From the NCBI RefSeq assembly GCF_900105345.1, contig NZ_FNSN01000003.1, forward strand, positions 2,480,001 to 2,544,000: DNA of 64,000 bases. Reading direction: 5' to 3'. The first letter of the stretch is position 1. Every line of letters starts with the position of its first letter. Source of the DNA: Arthrobacter woluwensis (GTDB lineage Bacteria; Actinomycetota; Actinomycetes; Actinomycetales; Micrococcaceae). The translations under genes were made by a program, and so were the position numbers. The notes beneath the pieces were generated by a model. It ran no database searches, was not told the DNA's origin, and worked only from the letters and a program-made list of their open reading frames with translations. Below are positions 1-8,381 of this stretch, piece after piece.

Positions 1-34
1 CGAGGAGATGTACTCCGCGCCCAAGCCCGCCTGA
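1..34 (+). CDS. C-terminal tail of an upstream gene (partial)
   Basis: An open frame enters from the left edge, reads EEMYSAPKPA and stops at TGA 32-34. It is followed 20 bp later by a strong hairpin, as expected at the end of a transcription unit. Too little is present to name the protein, and reading frame identity is inferred only from the stop and the terminator. Confidence 0.35.
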   Translation, partial: EEMYSAPKPA

Positions 35-54
35 GCGGCGGACGCCCACACGAC

Positions 55-90
55 GGCGGCCCGGCACCTTCTGGTGCCGGGCCGCCTTCG
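55..90. terminator. bidirectional intrinsic terminator
   Basis: Perfect 14-bp inverted repeat (55-68 with 73-86) with a 4-nt loop TTCT. It lies between the partial gene ending at 34 and the stop of pyruvate carboxylase at 128, so it can serve both convergent units. There is no clear U-tract, which is usual in GC-rich actinobacteria. Confidence 0.8.
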
Positions 91-127
91 TCGGTGGGTG
101 CCCGGTCATCCCGGGCACCCACCGGGG

Positions 128-3100
128 TCAGCCGATGACGAGCAGCAAGTCGCCACCCTGGACCTGCTCGACGGCGGAGATCGCCAGGCGCTGCACCGTT
201 CCCGCGACGGGAGAGGTGATGGAGGCCTCCATCTTCATGGCCTCGATGGTGGCGACGGCGTCGCCCGCCTCGATGGTGTCGCCCACCGCCACCTTAAGTG
301 AGACCGCGCCCGCGAACGGCGCCGCCACCTGACCGGGGACGGCCGGGTCGGCCTTCTCCGCGGCCTTGACGTTGCTGGTGACGGAGTGATCCCGCACCAC
401 CACCGGGCGCGACTGGCCATTAAGCTTGCAGAGCACCGTCCGCATGCCCTTCTCATCGGGCTCGGAGATGGCCTCCAGGCTCGCGATGAGACGGACGCCC
501 CGCTCCAGTTCGATCACGTGCTCCTCGCCGCGCTGCAGCCCGTAGAGGTAGTCCCGGGTGTCCAGGACCGAGAGGTTGCCGTAGCTCTCCTGGCTCCGCA
601 GGTAGTCCTTGGTCGGGCCGGCGAAGAGCAGCCGGTTCAAGGTGGCGCGGCGGGTCTCGGAGTCGCCCTGGAGCGCCTCCGAGTCCTCCGCGTTCAGCTG
701 CACGTCCCGGGGCTTCACGGCGCGGCCCTGCAGGGCCTTGCTGCGGAACGGCTCGGGCCAGCCACCGGGAGGATTGCCCAGTTCCCCGTTGAGGAAACCG
801 ATCACCGAGTCAGGGATGTCGAAGTTCTGCGGGTTTTCCCGGAACTCCTCGGGGTCCGCACCGAGACCCACGAGGTGCAGGGCGAGGTCGCCCACCACCT
901 TCGAGGACGGGGTGACCTTCACCAGGCGGCCGAGGATCCGGTCCGCGGCGGTGTACATGTCCTCGATCGCTTCGAACCGCTCACCGAGTCCCAGCGCCAT
1001 GGCCTGCTGACGGAGATTGGAGAGCTGGCCGCCCGGGATCTCGTGCTGGTAGACGCGGCCCGTGGGCGAGGCCAGGCCCGACTCGAAGGGCGCGTAGACC
1101 CTGCGGACGGCCTCCCAGTACGGCTCCAGGGCATCCACGGAGGACAGCTCGAGCGCCGTCTCCCGTGGCGTGTGCGCCAGTGCGGCGACCAGCGCGGACA
1201 TGGCCGGCTGGCTCGTGGTGCCGGCCAGGGCCGCCGAGGCGACGTCCACGGCGTCCACACCGGCGTCCACCGCGGAGAGCAGCGTCGCGAGCTGACCGCC
1301 CGCCGTGTCGTGCGTGTGCAGGTGCACGGGAAGGTCGAACCGCTCGCGGAGCGCCTTGACCAGGACTGCGGCCGCGGCCGGACGCAGCAGACCGGCCATG
1401 TCCTTGATGGCGAGGATGTGCGCGCCGGCGTCGACGATCCGCTGCGCGAGCTCCAGGTAGTAGTCGAGGGTGTAGAGGTCCTCGTCCGGGTTCAGGAGGT
1501 CGCCGGTGTAGCAGAGGGCCACCTCCGCCACGGCGGTGCCGGTCTCGCGGACCGCGCGGATGGCGGGCTCCATTTGATCGACGTCGTTGAGGGCGTCGAA
1601 GATGCGGAAGATGTCGATGCCGGTGGCCGCGGCCTCCTGGACGAAGGCCCGGGTCACTTCCTCCGGGTACGGCGTGTAGCCCACGGTGTTGCGGCCGCGC
1701 AGGAGCATCTGCAGACAGATGTTCGGGATGGCCTCCCGGAGAGCGGCGAGACGCTGCCAGGGGTCCTCGCCCAGGAAGCGGAGCGCGACGTCGTACGTCG
1801 CACCGCCCCAGGCCTCCACTGAGAAGAGGCCGGGCAGCAGGCGGGACACCGCGGGACCGGCCGCCACCAGGTCCCTGGTGCGCACGCGGGTCGCGAGCAG
1901 GGACTGGTGGGCGTCACGGAACGTCGTGTCGGTGACCGCGACGGCGGTCTGCTCGCGCAGCGCCTTCGCGAAGCCTTCGGGACCCAGCTCCAGCAGCCGC
2001 TGCCGCGAACCGGCCGGGGCCTCGCCTTCGGGGACGGCCGGGAGTTTGACCTCGGGACCCGTGCTGACGCGTGGCTCTCCGTGCGGCTTGTTGACGGTGG
2101 TCTCCGCCAGCCAGGTCAGCAGCTTGGTGCCACGGTCGGCCGAGGTGCGGGCCTTCAGCAGCTCGGGGCGCTCCTCGATGAAGGACGTGGCGACCTTGCC
2201 GGCGACGAAGTCCGGGTCGTCCAGCACGGCCTGCAGGAACGGGATGTTGGTGGAGACGCCGCGGATGCGGAATTCGGCGAGGGCGCGCCGGGCCCTGGCG
2301 ACGGCTGCCGGGTAGTCGCGGCCACGGCACGTGAGCTTCACCAGCATCGAGTCGAAGTGTGGGCTGATCTCGGCGCCGGAGTACACGGTGCCGCCGTCGA
2401 GCCGGACGCCGGCGCCACCGGCGGAGCGGTAGCCGGTGATCTTGCCGACGTCGGGGCGGAAGCCGTTGGCCGGATCCTCGGTGGTGATGCGGCACTGGAG
2501 CGCCGCGCCCTTGAGGCTCACGGTCTCCTGCGAGAGGCCGAGATCCGCCAGGGTGGCGCCCGCGGCGATGCGCATCTGCGCCTGCACCAGGTCCACGTCG
2601 GTGACCTCCTCGGTCACCGTGTGCTCCACCTGGATGCGGGGGTTCATCTCGATGAAGACGTGCTGCCCGGCCCGCTCACCCGCGGTGTCGACCAGGAACT
2701 CGACGGTTCCCGCGTTGACGTACCCGAGGGCCTTCGCGAACGCCACGGCGTCACGGTAGAGCGCCTGCCGGATGTCCTCGTCCAGATTCGGCGCCGGGGC
2801 GATCTCGATGACCTTCTGGTGACGGCGCTGGAGCGAACAGTCACGTTCGAAGAGGTGCATGACGTTGCCCTCGGCGTCGGCCAGGATCTGGACCTCGATG
2901 TGTCGCGGCCGCAGCACGGCCTGCTCGAGGAACATGGTCGGATCGCCGAACGCGGCATCCGCCTCGCGCATGGCGGCCTCCAGGGCCTCGCGCAGGTCCT
3001 CGGACTTCTCGACCCGGCGCATGCCACGGCCACCGCCGCCCGCGACGGCCTTGGCGAAGATCGGGAACCCGATCTCCTCCGCGGCGGCCAGGAGCTCTTC

Positions 3101-3523
3101 GATGTCCCGGGACGGCTCGGAGGACTTCAGGACCGGCACGCCGGCCTTGCGGGCCGCGGCCAGAGCGGCGACCTTGTTCCCGGCCAGTTCCAGGACATCG
3201 GCCGGCGGGCCGACGAAGGTGATGCCGGCGTCGGCTGACGCACGGGCCAGCCCGGGATTCTCCGACAGGAAGCCGTATCCGGGATAGATCGCATCCGCTC
3301 CGGCCTCCTTCGCCACCCGGACGATCTCCTCCACATCGAGGTAGGCCCGTACCGGATGACCCTCCTCCCCGATGAGGTACGCCTCGTCCGCCTTCTGGCG
3401 GTGGATGGAGTTCCTGTCCTCGTGAGGGAAGACCGCCACTGTCTTGGCGCCCAGCTCATAGCCGGCGCGGAAGGCCCTGATCGCGATTTCACCGCGGTTG
3501 GCCACCAGTATCTTGGAAAACAT
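128..3523 (-). CDS. pyc: pyruvate carboxylase
   Basis: Single-chain biotin-dependent enzyme (1131 aa) that carboxylates pyruvate to oxaloacetate, the main anaplerotic reaction, in the cytoplasm. The N-terminal biotin carboxylase domain (about residues 1-450) begins MFSKILVANRGEIAIR and has the glycine-rich ATP loop GGGGRGMR near 170. The carboxyltransferase TIM barrel (about 545-810) opens with DTTFRDAHQSLLATR. The C-terminal biotin carrier domain carries EAMKMEA with the biotinyl Lys at 1097. The start ATG 3523 is chosen because homology begins there and GGAG lies just upstream; the frame stays open for another 90 codons but that stretch is unlike any Pyc. Length is normal and all motifs are intact. 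It is a monocistronic unit divergent from the ParA-like gene. Confidence 0.97.
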   Translation of the reverse strand: MFSKILVANRGEIAIRAFRAGYELGAKTVAVFPHEDRNSIHRQKADEAYLIGEEGHPVRAYLDVEEIVRVAKEAGADAIYPGYGFLSENPGLARASADAGITFVGPPADVLELAGNKVAALAAARKAGVPVLKSSEPSRDIEELLAAAEEIGFPIFAKAVAGGGGRGMRRVEKSEDLREALEAAMREADAAFGDPTMFLEQAVLRPRHIEVQILADAEGNVMHLFERDCSLQRRHQKVIEIAPAPNLDEDIRQALYRDAVAFAKALGYVNAGTVEFLVDTAGERAGQHVFIEMNPRIQVEHTVTEEVTDVDLVQAQMRIAAGATLADLGLSQETVSLKGAALQCRITTEDPANGFRPDVGKITGYRSAGGAGVRLDGGTVYSGAEISPHFDSMLVKLTCRGRDYPAAVARARRALAEFRIRGVSTNIPFLQAVLDDPDFVAGKVATSFIEERPELLKARTSADRGTKLLTWLAETTVNKPHGEPRVSTGPEVKLPAVPEGEAPAGSRQRLLELGPEGFAKALREQTAVAVTDTTFRDAHQSLLATRVRTRDLVAAGPAVSRLLPGLFSVEAWGGATYDVALRFLGEDPWQRLAALREAIPNICLQMLLRGRNTVGYTPYPEEVTRAFVQEAAATGIDIFRIFDALNDVDQMEPAIRAVRETGTAVAEVALCYTGDLLNPDEDLYTLDYYLELAQRIVDAGAHILAIKDMAGLLRPAAAAVLVKALRERFDLPVHLHTHDTAGGQLATLLSAVDAGVDAVDVASAALAGTTSQPAMSALVAALAHTPRETALELSSVDALEPYWEAVRRVYAPFESGLASPTGRVYQHEIPGGQLSNLRQQAMALGLGERFEAIEDMYTAADRILGRLVKVTPSSKVVGDLALHLVGLGADPEEFRENPQNFDIPDSVIGFLNGELGNPPGGWPEPFRSKALQGRAVKPRDVQLNAEDSEALQGDSETRRATLNRLLFAGPTKDYLRSQESYGNLSVLDTRDYLYGLQRGEEHVIELERGVRLIASLEAISEPDEKGMRTVLCKLNGQSRPVVVRDHSVTSNVKAAEKADPAVPGQVAAPFAGAVSLKVAVGDTIEAGDAVATIEAMKMEASITSPVAGTVQRLAISAVEQVQGGDLLLVIG

Positions 3524-3842
3524 GCTTCTCCGTACGTCACAAGCCGGGTTGTTCCCGTGCCCCAAGTCTGACCATGTGTCACTCACCACACAAGGAGTGG
3601 TGACTGCTATCACAGTAGCGGCCTGAGCACGCCGTTCGCTCGACCGCGAAGCGACTGTGACACGGGAAGACCAGGCCGCGCCGCTCCGCGGCCCGGGAGT
3701 TCCCCGGCGGCGCCGGAGGGCGCCTCGACAGGTGACGGCGCGCCGCCCGGGAAGTCTGCACGGATGCCGCGCCGCGAGCCCTCCGCGACACACGGGCCCG
3801 CCTCCCGGGGCGCAATCCGGCGGAGCGGGCTCCGCCCGCCCC

Positions 3843-3848
3843 TATGAT
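3843..3848 (+). promoter_or_regulatory. -10 element for the ParA-like gene, in the 3524-3940 gap
   Basis: TATGAT, a near-consensus -10 hexamer, lies 5 nt before GTG 3854 and 8 nt before ATG 3857, so transcription should start about there. The 417-bp gap 3524-3940 between the divergent pyc and parA-like genes must also hold the pyc promoter, for which I see no convincing -35/-10 pair. I see no other feature in the gap. Confidence 0.45.
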
Positions 3849-3940
3849 GGAAGGTGATGCCACCCTGCGGAGACGGTCCGCACATCGTGGGGCCCGGCAG
3901 AGAACACCAAGTGTCGAGTTACAGGGGTGTGGGTTCAGAA

Positions 3941-4711
3941 GTGCGAGTCGTAAGCGTCAGCAGTCTCAAAGGTGGAGTGGGCAAGACCTCAGTCACCACG
4001 GGATTGGCATCCGCTGCACTGGCCGCAGGTGTCCCCACCCTCGTGGTGGACCTCGATCCCCATGCCGACGCCTCCACCGCCCTCGGAACGAGTGCCGGCC
4101 GGGTCACGGACATCGGCAGGCTCCTGAAGACCTCACGGCGCGCCCGTCTGGCGGACCACCTGACGCCGAGCTCCTGGGCCGACGGAAACGGCACCCTGGA
4201 CGTGGCCATCGGCTCCGCGTACTCGGGCATCTACGATCGTCCGGACCTGGGCCGTCGCGACCTGCGCCGTCTCCGGCAGCTGCTGGAACCCGTCACCGGC
4301 TACGATCTGGTGCTCATCGACTGCCCGCCGTCCCTGAATGGCCTGACACGGATGGCCTGGAACGCCAGCGACGACGTCGTCCTCGTCGCCGAGCCCGGCC
4401 TGTTCTCCGTCGCGGGCACCGAGCGGACGCTGCGTGCCATCGACATGTTCCGTCGCGAGTTCTCCCCCCGCCTCAACCCCGCGGGGATCGTGGCCAACCG
4501 TGTCCGGCTCGGGTCGAGCGAGCACATGTACCGCCTGGATGAGATGCGTTCCATGTTCGGTCCCCTGCTCCTGGAGCCGGTGGTGCCGGAACTGGCGAAC
4601 TGGCAGCAGATCCAGGGCGCAGCGCACGCCGTGCACCAGTGGCCGGGCGACTCGGCCAAGGGTGTCGCGGCCGTCTACGATCAGCTTCTCGCGGCCATCC
4701 GCAAGGCCTGA
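3941..4711 (+). CDS. ParA/MinD-family ATPase
   Basis: Deviant Walker-A ATPase of the ParA/Soj/MinD superfamily (256 aa from GTG 3941). The N-terminus VRVVSVSSLKGGVGKTSVT contains the KGGVGKT P-loop, followed by the Walker A' region VVDLDPHADAST and the Walker B-like LVLIDCPPSLN. Such proteins position plasmids, chromosomes, septa or other cargo on the nucleoid or membrane. No parB gene or parS-like repeat is adjacent, so the cargo is unknown and this is an orphan ParA, not the chromosomal parAB. The start is uncertain: conserved sequence begins at GTG 3941, but the frame is open back to GTG 3854, directly after a good -10 box, so a leaderless 285-aa form is possible. A terminator follows at 4777. 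Confidence 0.85.
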   Translation: MRVVSVSSLKGGVGKTSVTTGLASAALAAGVPTLVVDLDPHADASTALGTSAGRVTDIGRLLKTSRRARLADHLTPSSWADGNGTLDVAIGSAYSGIYDRPDLGRRDLRRLRQLLEPVTGYDLVLIDCPPSLNGLTRMAWNASDDVVLVAEPGLFSVAGTERTLRAIDMFRREFSPRLNPAGIVANRVRLGSSEHMYRLDEMRSMFGPLLLEPVVPELANWQQIQGAAHAVHQWPGDSAKGVAAVYDQLLAAIRKA

Positions 4712-4776
4712 CACCGGCCGCGGTCACGAGGCCGCGGGCAGCCCGAGAGCACGGCAAGAACCGCACAGCAGACAGC

Positions 4777-4809
4777 GAAGGCCGGCCCGTCAGAGACGGA
4801 CCGGCCTTC
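4777..4809. terminator. intrinsic terminator
   Basis: 15-bp inverted repeat (4777-4791 with 4795-4809) with one mismatch and a 3-nt loop, between the convergent ParA-like gene and the MerR gene ending at 4844. It can act in both directions. Confidence 0.75.
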
Positions 4810-4827
4810 AACGTTTCCGGGAAGGGA

Positions 4828-4859
4828 TCAGCTGATCTTCTTCTCAGCTGATCTTCTTT
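4828..4859. repeat. short tandem duplication across a stop codon
   Basis: The 15-mer TCAGCTGATCTTCTT occurs at 4828-4842 and again at 4844-4858. On the minus strand it encodes the last codons (KKIS, stop) of the MerR gene. The gene stops in the first copy it meets, leaving a duplicate tail downstream. This looks like a slippage duplication. Confidence 0.7.
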
Positions 4860-5434
4860 TGGGCCCGACGACGGCTGAGCTCGTCCTCGGGGAAGTCCTG
4901 GGAGAGTGCGTGCTCGCTCGGCAGCTCGGCCAGCGTGCCTTCCACCTCACGCCAGACACGGCCCACGGCGATGCCGAACACGCCCTGGCCGCCCTGGACC
5001 AGGTCGATCACTTCATCGGCGGACGTGCATTCGTAGACGCTGGCGCCGTCGCTCATGAGCGTGATCTGGGCGAGGTCCTCGACGCCGCGTTCCCGCAGGT
5101 GCTCCACGGCGGAACGGATCTGCTGGAGGGAGACACCGGTGTCCAGGAGACGCTTGACCACCTTGAGCACCAGGATGTCCCGGAAGCTGTACAGGCGCTG
5201 GGAGCCGGAACCGGCCGCGCCGCGCACCGTCGGCTCGACGAGACCGGTGCGGGCCCAGTAGTCCAGCTGACGGTAGGTGATCCCGGCCGCCTTGCAAGCG
5301 GTGGGACCGCGGTAGCCGGCGTCCTCGTCCAGGAGCGGCAGGTCCTCGCTGAACAGCAGCCCCTGGGCGCCCGCAGCGGGGGCAATGGGTGCGCCTGCGT
5401 GCTGGCGCTTGCCCGCGTCGCCTTTCGGACTCAC
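4844..5434 (-). CDS. MerR-family regulator, Rv1830 (ResR/McdR)-like
   Basis: Transcription regulator (196 aa). After a variable N-terminal tail, the winged-helix region starts near residue 40: GYRGPTACKAAGITYRQLDYWARTGLVEP, then the wing SQRLYSFRDILVLKVVKRLLD. This is the actinobacterial MerR type seen in M. tuberculosis Rv1830, which influences cell division and growth. The start is GTG 5434, with AGGAGG 6-11 nt upstream; the frame is open further up but has no ribosome site. Relatives lie directly behind the DUF151 nuclease in the gcvH-garA-ftsR cluster. Here the nuclease and this gene are separated by an IS110 element at about 5663-6950, so it should now depend on its own promoter near 5580-5608. 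Confidence 0.9.
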   Translation of the reverse strand: MSPKGDAGKRQHAGAPIAPAAGAQGLLFSEDLPLLDEDAGYRGPTACKAAGITYRQLDYWARTGLVEPTVRGAAGSGSQRLYSFRDILVLKVVKRLLDTGVSLQQIRSAVEHLRERGVEDLAQITLMSDGASVYECTSADEVIDLVQGGQGVFGIAVGRVWREVEGTLAELPSEHALSQDFPEDELSRRRAQKKIS

Positions 5435-5579
5435 GTCTTCCTCCTCTTCAAGGGTTCCCGGGGTGCGAAGCGCCGGACCGGCGGCTCTGCTCACACGGGA
5501 AGTCACACCGCCCTGGGGCGGCCCCTGCTTCCAGTGTGAACGGCTCGATGCCGGGTGGCAATGGGAACCTGATACTTCG

Positions 5580-5608
5580 ACGTTAGGGCCGCGAGGCCCC
5601 CAGGTCAA
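5580..5608 (-). promoter_or_regulatory. candidate promoter of the MerR gene
   Basis: On the minus strand TTGACC (5608-5603) is followed after 17 bp by TAACGT (5585-5580), a plausible sigma-70 -35/-10 pair about 145 bp upstream of GTG 5434. Just upstream, at 5655-5667, lies the near-palindrome CTTGAAGCTTAAG, a possible operator at the border of the insertion element. The rest of the 5435-5683 gap shows no coding signal. Confidence 0.35.
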
Positions 5609-5683
5609 AGACGTTCGGCGCTTTTTCGTGCCGTGTCGAAACTTTAACGCTGAACTTGAAGCTTAAGGACGCTTCTATGTCTG

Positions 5684-6754
5684 TCAACTGGGGATTGGTG
5701 TCGCATGGAGGGTGTTCAGTAGGCGGTAGAGGTGTCGGGCGAGATAGCGTTTGATGTTGCGCCGGATCTCTCGTTTGGTGCGGCCTTCTGCGCGTCGTTT
5801 TTCGACGTAGGTACGTGTTTCGAGGTCGTAGGTCATTCGGACCATTGCGATGGTGTGTAGTGCTCTGTTCAGTTGCCGGTCTCCGCCGCGATTAAGGCGA
5901 TGCCTGGTGGTGTTGCCTGACGATGCTGGGATCGGGCTCACGCCGGCTAGGGCAGCGAAAGCTGCTTCGGACCGGACCCTGCCTGGATGTGACCAGGCGG
6001 TGAGGATCATGGCCGCGGTCACCACCCCGACGCCGGTGATTTCCAGGAGCGGTGCTGCAGGGCTGTCTTTGATGAGTTCGTTCATGCGTGCCTGGTTCGC
6101 ACGCAATTCGGCGTCAATGTCCTGAACACGCCGTGCGAGGCGGACGGCTTCTTCTCTTGCAATGAGAACTTCAAGGGGTTCCTGGCGTTCTCGCCAGCGG
6201 GAAACCGTGCTGATTTGTGGGCCAGTGAGCGGTTTCCGTGCATCCATACCCAGGTCATAGACCCGAAGGAGCGCAGTGAGAGCGTTGACGTTCATGGTTC
6301 GTTCACGTCCTAAGTGGTCCCTGGCTGTGCCGAGAGTCCGGAGTGCGGCGCGAGGACCAGTGTCCTGGCGCGGCCAGCGAAGCCCAGACTCGTCGAGCCC
6401 CAAGACTGCAGAGGCAATTGCGACAGCATCCAAGGCATCGGACTTGCCGATGCCATGCCTTGCTCGCGAGCTCATTCGAGGTGCTTCCACGACCGGGTAC
6501 CCTGCTGCGTCCACAACTCGGGCCAGGCCGGCGCCATAGGTTCCGATTCCCTCGATGACCCACAACGTCTCCATGTCGCCGCCGGTGCGACGCGCTGCCC
6601 AGTTCAGGGCCCGAGACATACCGGCCTCAGTGGTGGGGAACTTTTCAGAACCGAGGCATTCTCTCGTCCCGGTGTCGATGATGGCCAAAGTATGTGTACG
6701 TGCGTGGCAATCCACGCCGATCACAAACGAACGGGTTTGCGCGATGACAGTCAA
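5684..6754 (-). CDS. IS110-family transposase (DEDD recombinase)
   Basis: Intact 356-aa recombinase of the IS110 group. The N-terminal RuvC-like DEDD domain has Asp15 (VIGVDCHARTH), Glu68 (WVIEGIG), Asp106 and Asp109 (GKSDALDA). The C-terminal Transposase_20 domain has the helix-hairpin-helix region LLEITGVGVVTAAMI and the serine-bearing SPIPASSGNTTRHRLNRGG. In this family the enzyme is guided by a bridge RNA from the element's non-coding end and recombines without flanking duplications. The start is TTG 6754, with AGGTAGG about 8 nt upstream; no ATG or GTG lies nearer the conserved start than GTG at residue 11. There are no frameshifts, so the element may still be active. Confidence 0.93.
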   Translation of the reverse strand: MTVIAQTRSFVIGVDCHARTHTLAIIDTGTRECLGSEKFPTTEAGMSRALNWAARRTGGDMETLWVIEGIGTYGAGLARVVDAAGYPVVEAPRMSSRARHGIGKSDALDAVAIASAVLGLDESGLRWPRQDTGPRAALRTLGTARDHLGRERTMNVNALTALLRVYDLGMDARKPLTGPQISTVSRWRERQEPLEVLIAREEAVRLARRVQDIDAELRANQARMNELIKDSPAAPLLEITGVGVVTAAMILTAWSHPGRVRSEAAFAALAGVSPIPASSGNTTRHRLNRGGDRQLNRALHTIAMVRMTYDLETRTYVEKRRAEGRTKREIRRNIKRYLARHLYRLLNTLHATPIPS

Positions 6755-6950
6755 TCCCGCTACCTACCTTTCTAGGAAGAACCGACGCTGAACGGCCGCT
6801 GTTCGACCGGCGCTGGTCCCGGGAAAGATCGCTTCGAGGCAACTCTGTGAGGGGCCACAACCCCGCCGGGGTTGGGCAAGCTTCTAATCAAGCCACCGGA
6901 GCGGACCGAGCTAACGCCGGCCGCCTCACGAGGCCTGGACAAGTCCTTAA
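6755..6950 (-). ncRNA. candidate IS110 bridge RNA region
   Basis: The non-coding stretch upstream of the transposase is where IS110-subgroup elements encode the bridge RNA whose two loops pair with target and donor DNA. Clear hairpins are present: 6858-6864 with 6868-6874 (7 bp, loop GCC) and 6923-6927 with 6930-6934 (5 bp, loop AC). The remaining stretch to 7082, just past the inferred end, is probably original flank of the nuclease gene and holds one perfect small palindrome, CAAGGCACCTTG, at 6951-6962. Exact RNA ends and guide loops cannot be assigned without other copies. Confidence 0.4.
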
Positions 6951-7082
6951 CAAGGCACCTTGCGGGGCCGTGGGTTCGGTGAGTCACGGGCCAGGTGAAG
7001 CGACCAGCATCAACCCTGCCAGCCGGTCCCAGACCAGCCGCTCCAAGACTCACAGCGGGTCCGGGATGGCCCGGAACGCGAC

Positions 7083-7640
7083 TCAGGGCTCGAAATCCTC
7101 GGGTTCCACGCCATTGAGGAACTCGCGGAACTGACGGAGTTCCTGCTCCTGCTCGGCGGTGGCCGGCGCGGCACTCGCCGAGGCCTCGTCCGGCTCGTCG
7201 TCCTCGTGGCCACCGGCGGGGCGGGCCACCTCGGCGTCCTCGTCCTGGATCTCGATGAGGACTCCCGCATCGTCCAGGACCTGCTCGGCGCACCAGATCC
7301 GGCAGTGGCTGCGGAGAGCCAGCGCCAGCGCGTCGGAAGCCCGGGAACTGACGCTGGTGCCGTCGTCGAACTGCAACTGGGCGTAGAAGACCGAGTCCTC
7401 CACGCTCACGATCGTCACGGACACCAGGGAACGGCCAAGGGCCTGGATGACATCCAGCATGAGGTCATGGGTGAGCGGACGAGGCGGCACCACGCCTTGC
7501 TGTGCGAGGGCGATGGCACTGGCCTCCGGCGGACCGATCCAGATGGGGACATGCCGCTCCCCCTTGGTCTCCTTGAGGAGCACCAGAGGCTGGTTGCCCG
7601 GAAGCTCGATCCGGACGCCGACCACCTCGACCTCGATCAT
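7083..7640 (-). CDS. bifunctional nuclease family protein (DUF151), Rv1829-like
   Basis: 185-aa protein of the DUF151/BFN family (PF02577). Conserved blocks are PLVLLKETKGERHVPIWIGP, EASAIALAQQG, PRPLTHDLMLDVIQALG, and ASDALALALRSHCRIWCAEQV. Some relatives have RNase and DNase activity; the role of the actinobacterial members is not established. The C-terminus is acidic (EEx/QELRQFREFLNGVEPEDFEP). ATG 7640 overlaps the stop of the upstream MerR gene (TGATG); GTG 7643 is an alternative. Coupling to the ftsR-like gene matches M. tuberculosis Rv1828-Rv1829. Downstream, the usual next gene is displaced by the IS110 element. Confidence 0.92.
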   Translation of the reverse strand: MIEVEVVGVRIELPGNQPLVLLKETKGERHVPIWIGPPEASAIALAQQGVVPPRPLTHDLMLDVIQALGRSLVSVTIVSVEDSVFYAQLQFDDGTSVSSRASDALALALRSHCRIWCAEQVLDDAGVLIEIQDEDAEVARPAGGHEDDEPDEASASAAPATAEQEQELRQFREFLNGVEPEDFEP

Positions 7641-8368
7641 CACTTCTCCAATCGGGAGATCTGGCCTTGGATGACGGCCTGGTGAAGGTCCTGGAGCAGA
7701 CCACTCAGCTCGCGGGCGGCGTCGGCGGTGCGGGCGCGGGAGCCCGAGTCCTTCCGCGACGCCAGCGGGGCAACGGCCCGCTCGATCAGCGCGAACTCGC
7801 GTTCGGCGGCGGCCAGCACGGGCCGCAGGTGCCGGGGTTCCAGGCCCTGAGCTTCCAGACGGGCGCAGCTCACGGTCACCTGAAGGGCGTACTCGTCGAA
7901 CTGCCCGCCTTCGTGGGTGATGATCCCGTAATCCAGGAGTTCCTTGACCAGGCGCACACTGGCTCCGGACTCGGCGCGCAGCTGGGACTCACTCAGCAAT
8001 CGTGAGCGGCCGCGCAGTGCTTCGGCGGGATCCTCGGACACCAGCTTGGGCGAGAGCTTCATGCCGCCCGGCAGGTTGTCCGGACGCTCCCCGCGGTCGA
8101 TGGCGTCGAGGTAGTCGCGGATCACCTTGAGCGGCAGGTACTGATCCCGCTGCAGGGCCAGGACGAAGCGCAGGCGCTCGACGTCGGCCTCACTGTACTG
8201 GCGGTAACCGGCAGGGGTCCGCTGGGGCGTGATGAGCCCCTTCTCCTCCAGGAAACGGATCTTGGAGGCGGAAATACCGGGAAAGTCCTCGTTCAGCTGA
8301 GCGAGGACTTCTCCGATGTTCAGGACGACGGGGGCGCCTTGGCGCCGGCCGGACTGTGCAAGTGCCAC
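7640..8368 (-). CDS. ftsR: MerR-family regulator, FtsR/Rv1828-like
   Basis: 242-aa regulator. The N-terminal winged helix reads LNIGEVLAQLNEDFPGISASKIRFLEEKGLITP with the wing TPAGYRQYSEADVERLRFVLALQRDQYLPL (split here only by numbering), about residues 16-85. The second half is a helical C-terminal domain shared with M. tuberculosis Rv1828 and Corynebacterium FtsR, an activator of ftsZ that lies next to odhI/garA in those genomes. Here it begins 13 bp after the garA gene and its stop overlaps the nuclease start, so the three genes form one unit. Assignment rests on sequence pattern plus exact synteny. Confidence 0.9.
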   Translation of the reverse strand: MALAQSGRRQGAPVVLNIGEVLAQLNEDFPGISASKIRFLEEKGLITPQRTPAGYRQYSEADVERLRFVLALQRDQYLPLKVIRDYLDAIDRGERPDNLPGGMKLSPKLVSEDPAEALRGRSRLLSESQLRAESGASVRLVKELLDYGIITHEGGQFDEYALQVTVSCARLEAQGLEPRHLRPVLAAAEREFALIERAVAPLASRKDSGSRARTADAARELSGLLQDLHQAVIQGQISRLEK

Positions 8369-8381
8369 GTTGCGCGGCGCC

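Larger units (their letters stand above)
5663..6950 (-). mobile_element. IS110-family insertion sequence (boundaries inferred)
   Basis: A complete IS110-type transposase gene is flanked by a short downstream end and a roughly 190-bp upstream non-coding end, the usual IS110 layout. TTAAGGAC at 5663-5670 reappears inverted as GTCCTTAA at 6943-6950; with three more inner bases (TTAAGGACnnnTC) these form imperfect terminal or sub-terminal inverted repeats. The exact ends are inferred, because IS110 elements leave no target duplication. The element sits between the bifunctional nuclease gene and its usual partner, the Rv1830-like MerR gene. Its coding region looks less GC-rich than its neighbours, consistent with acquisition. 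Confidence 0.6.

Noticed and set aside
386-3238. Two long plus-strand frames opposite pyc
   Set aside because: They are antisense shadows with biased composition. pyc on the minus strand is complete and conserved.
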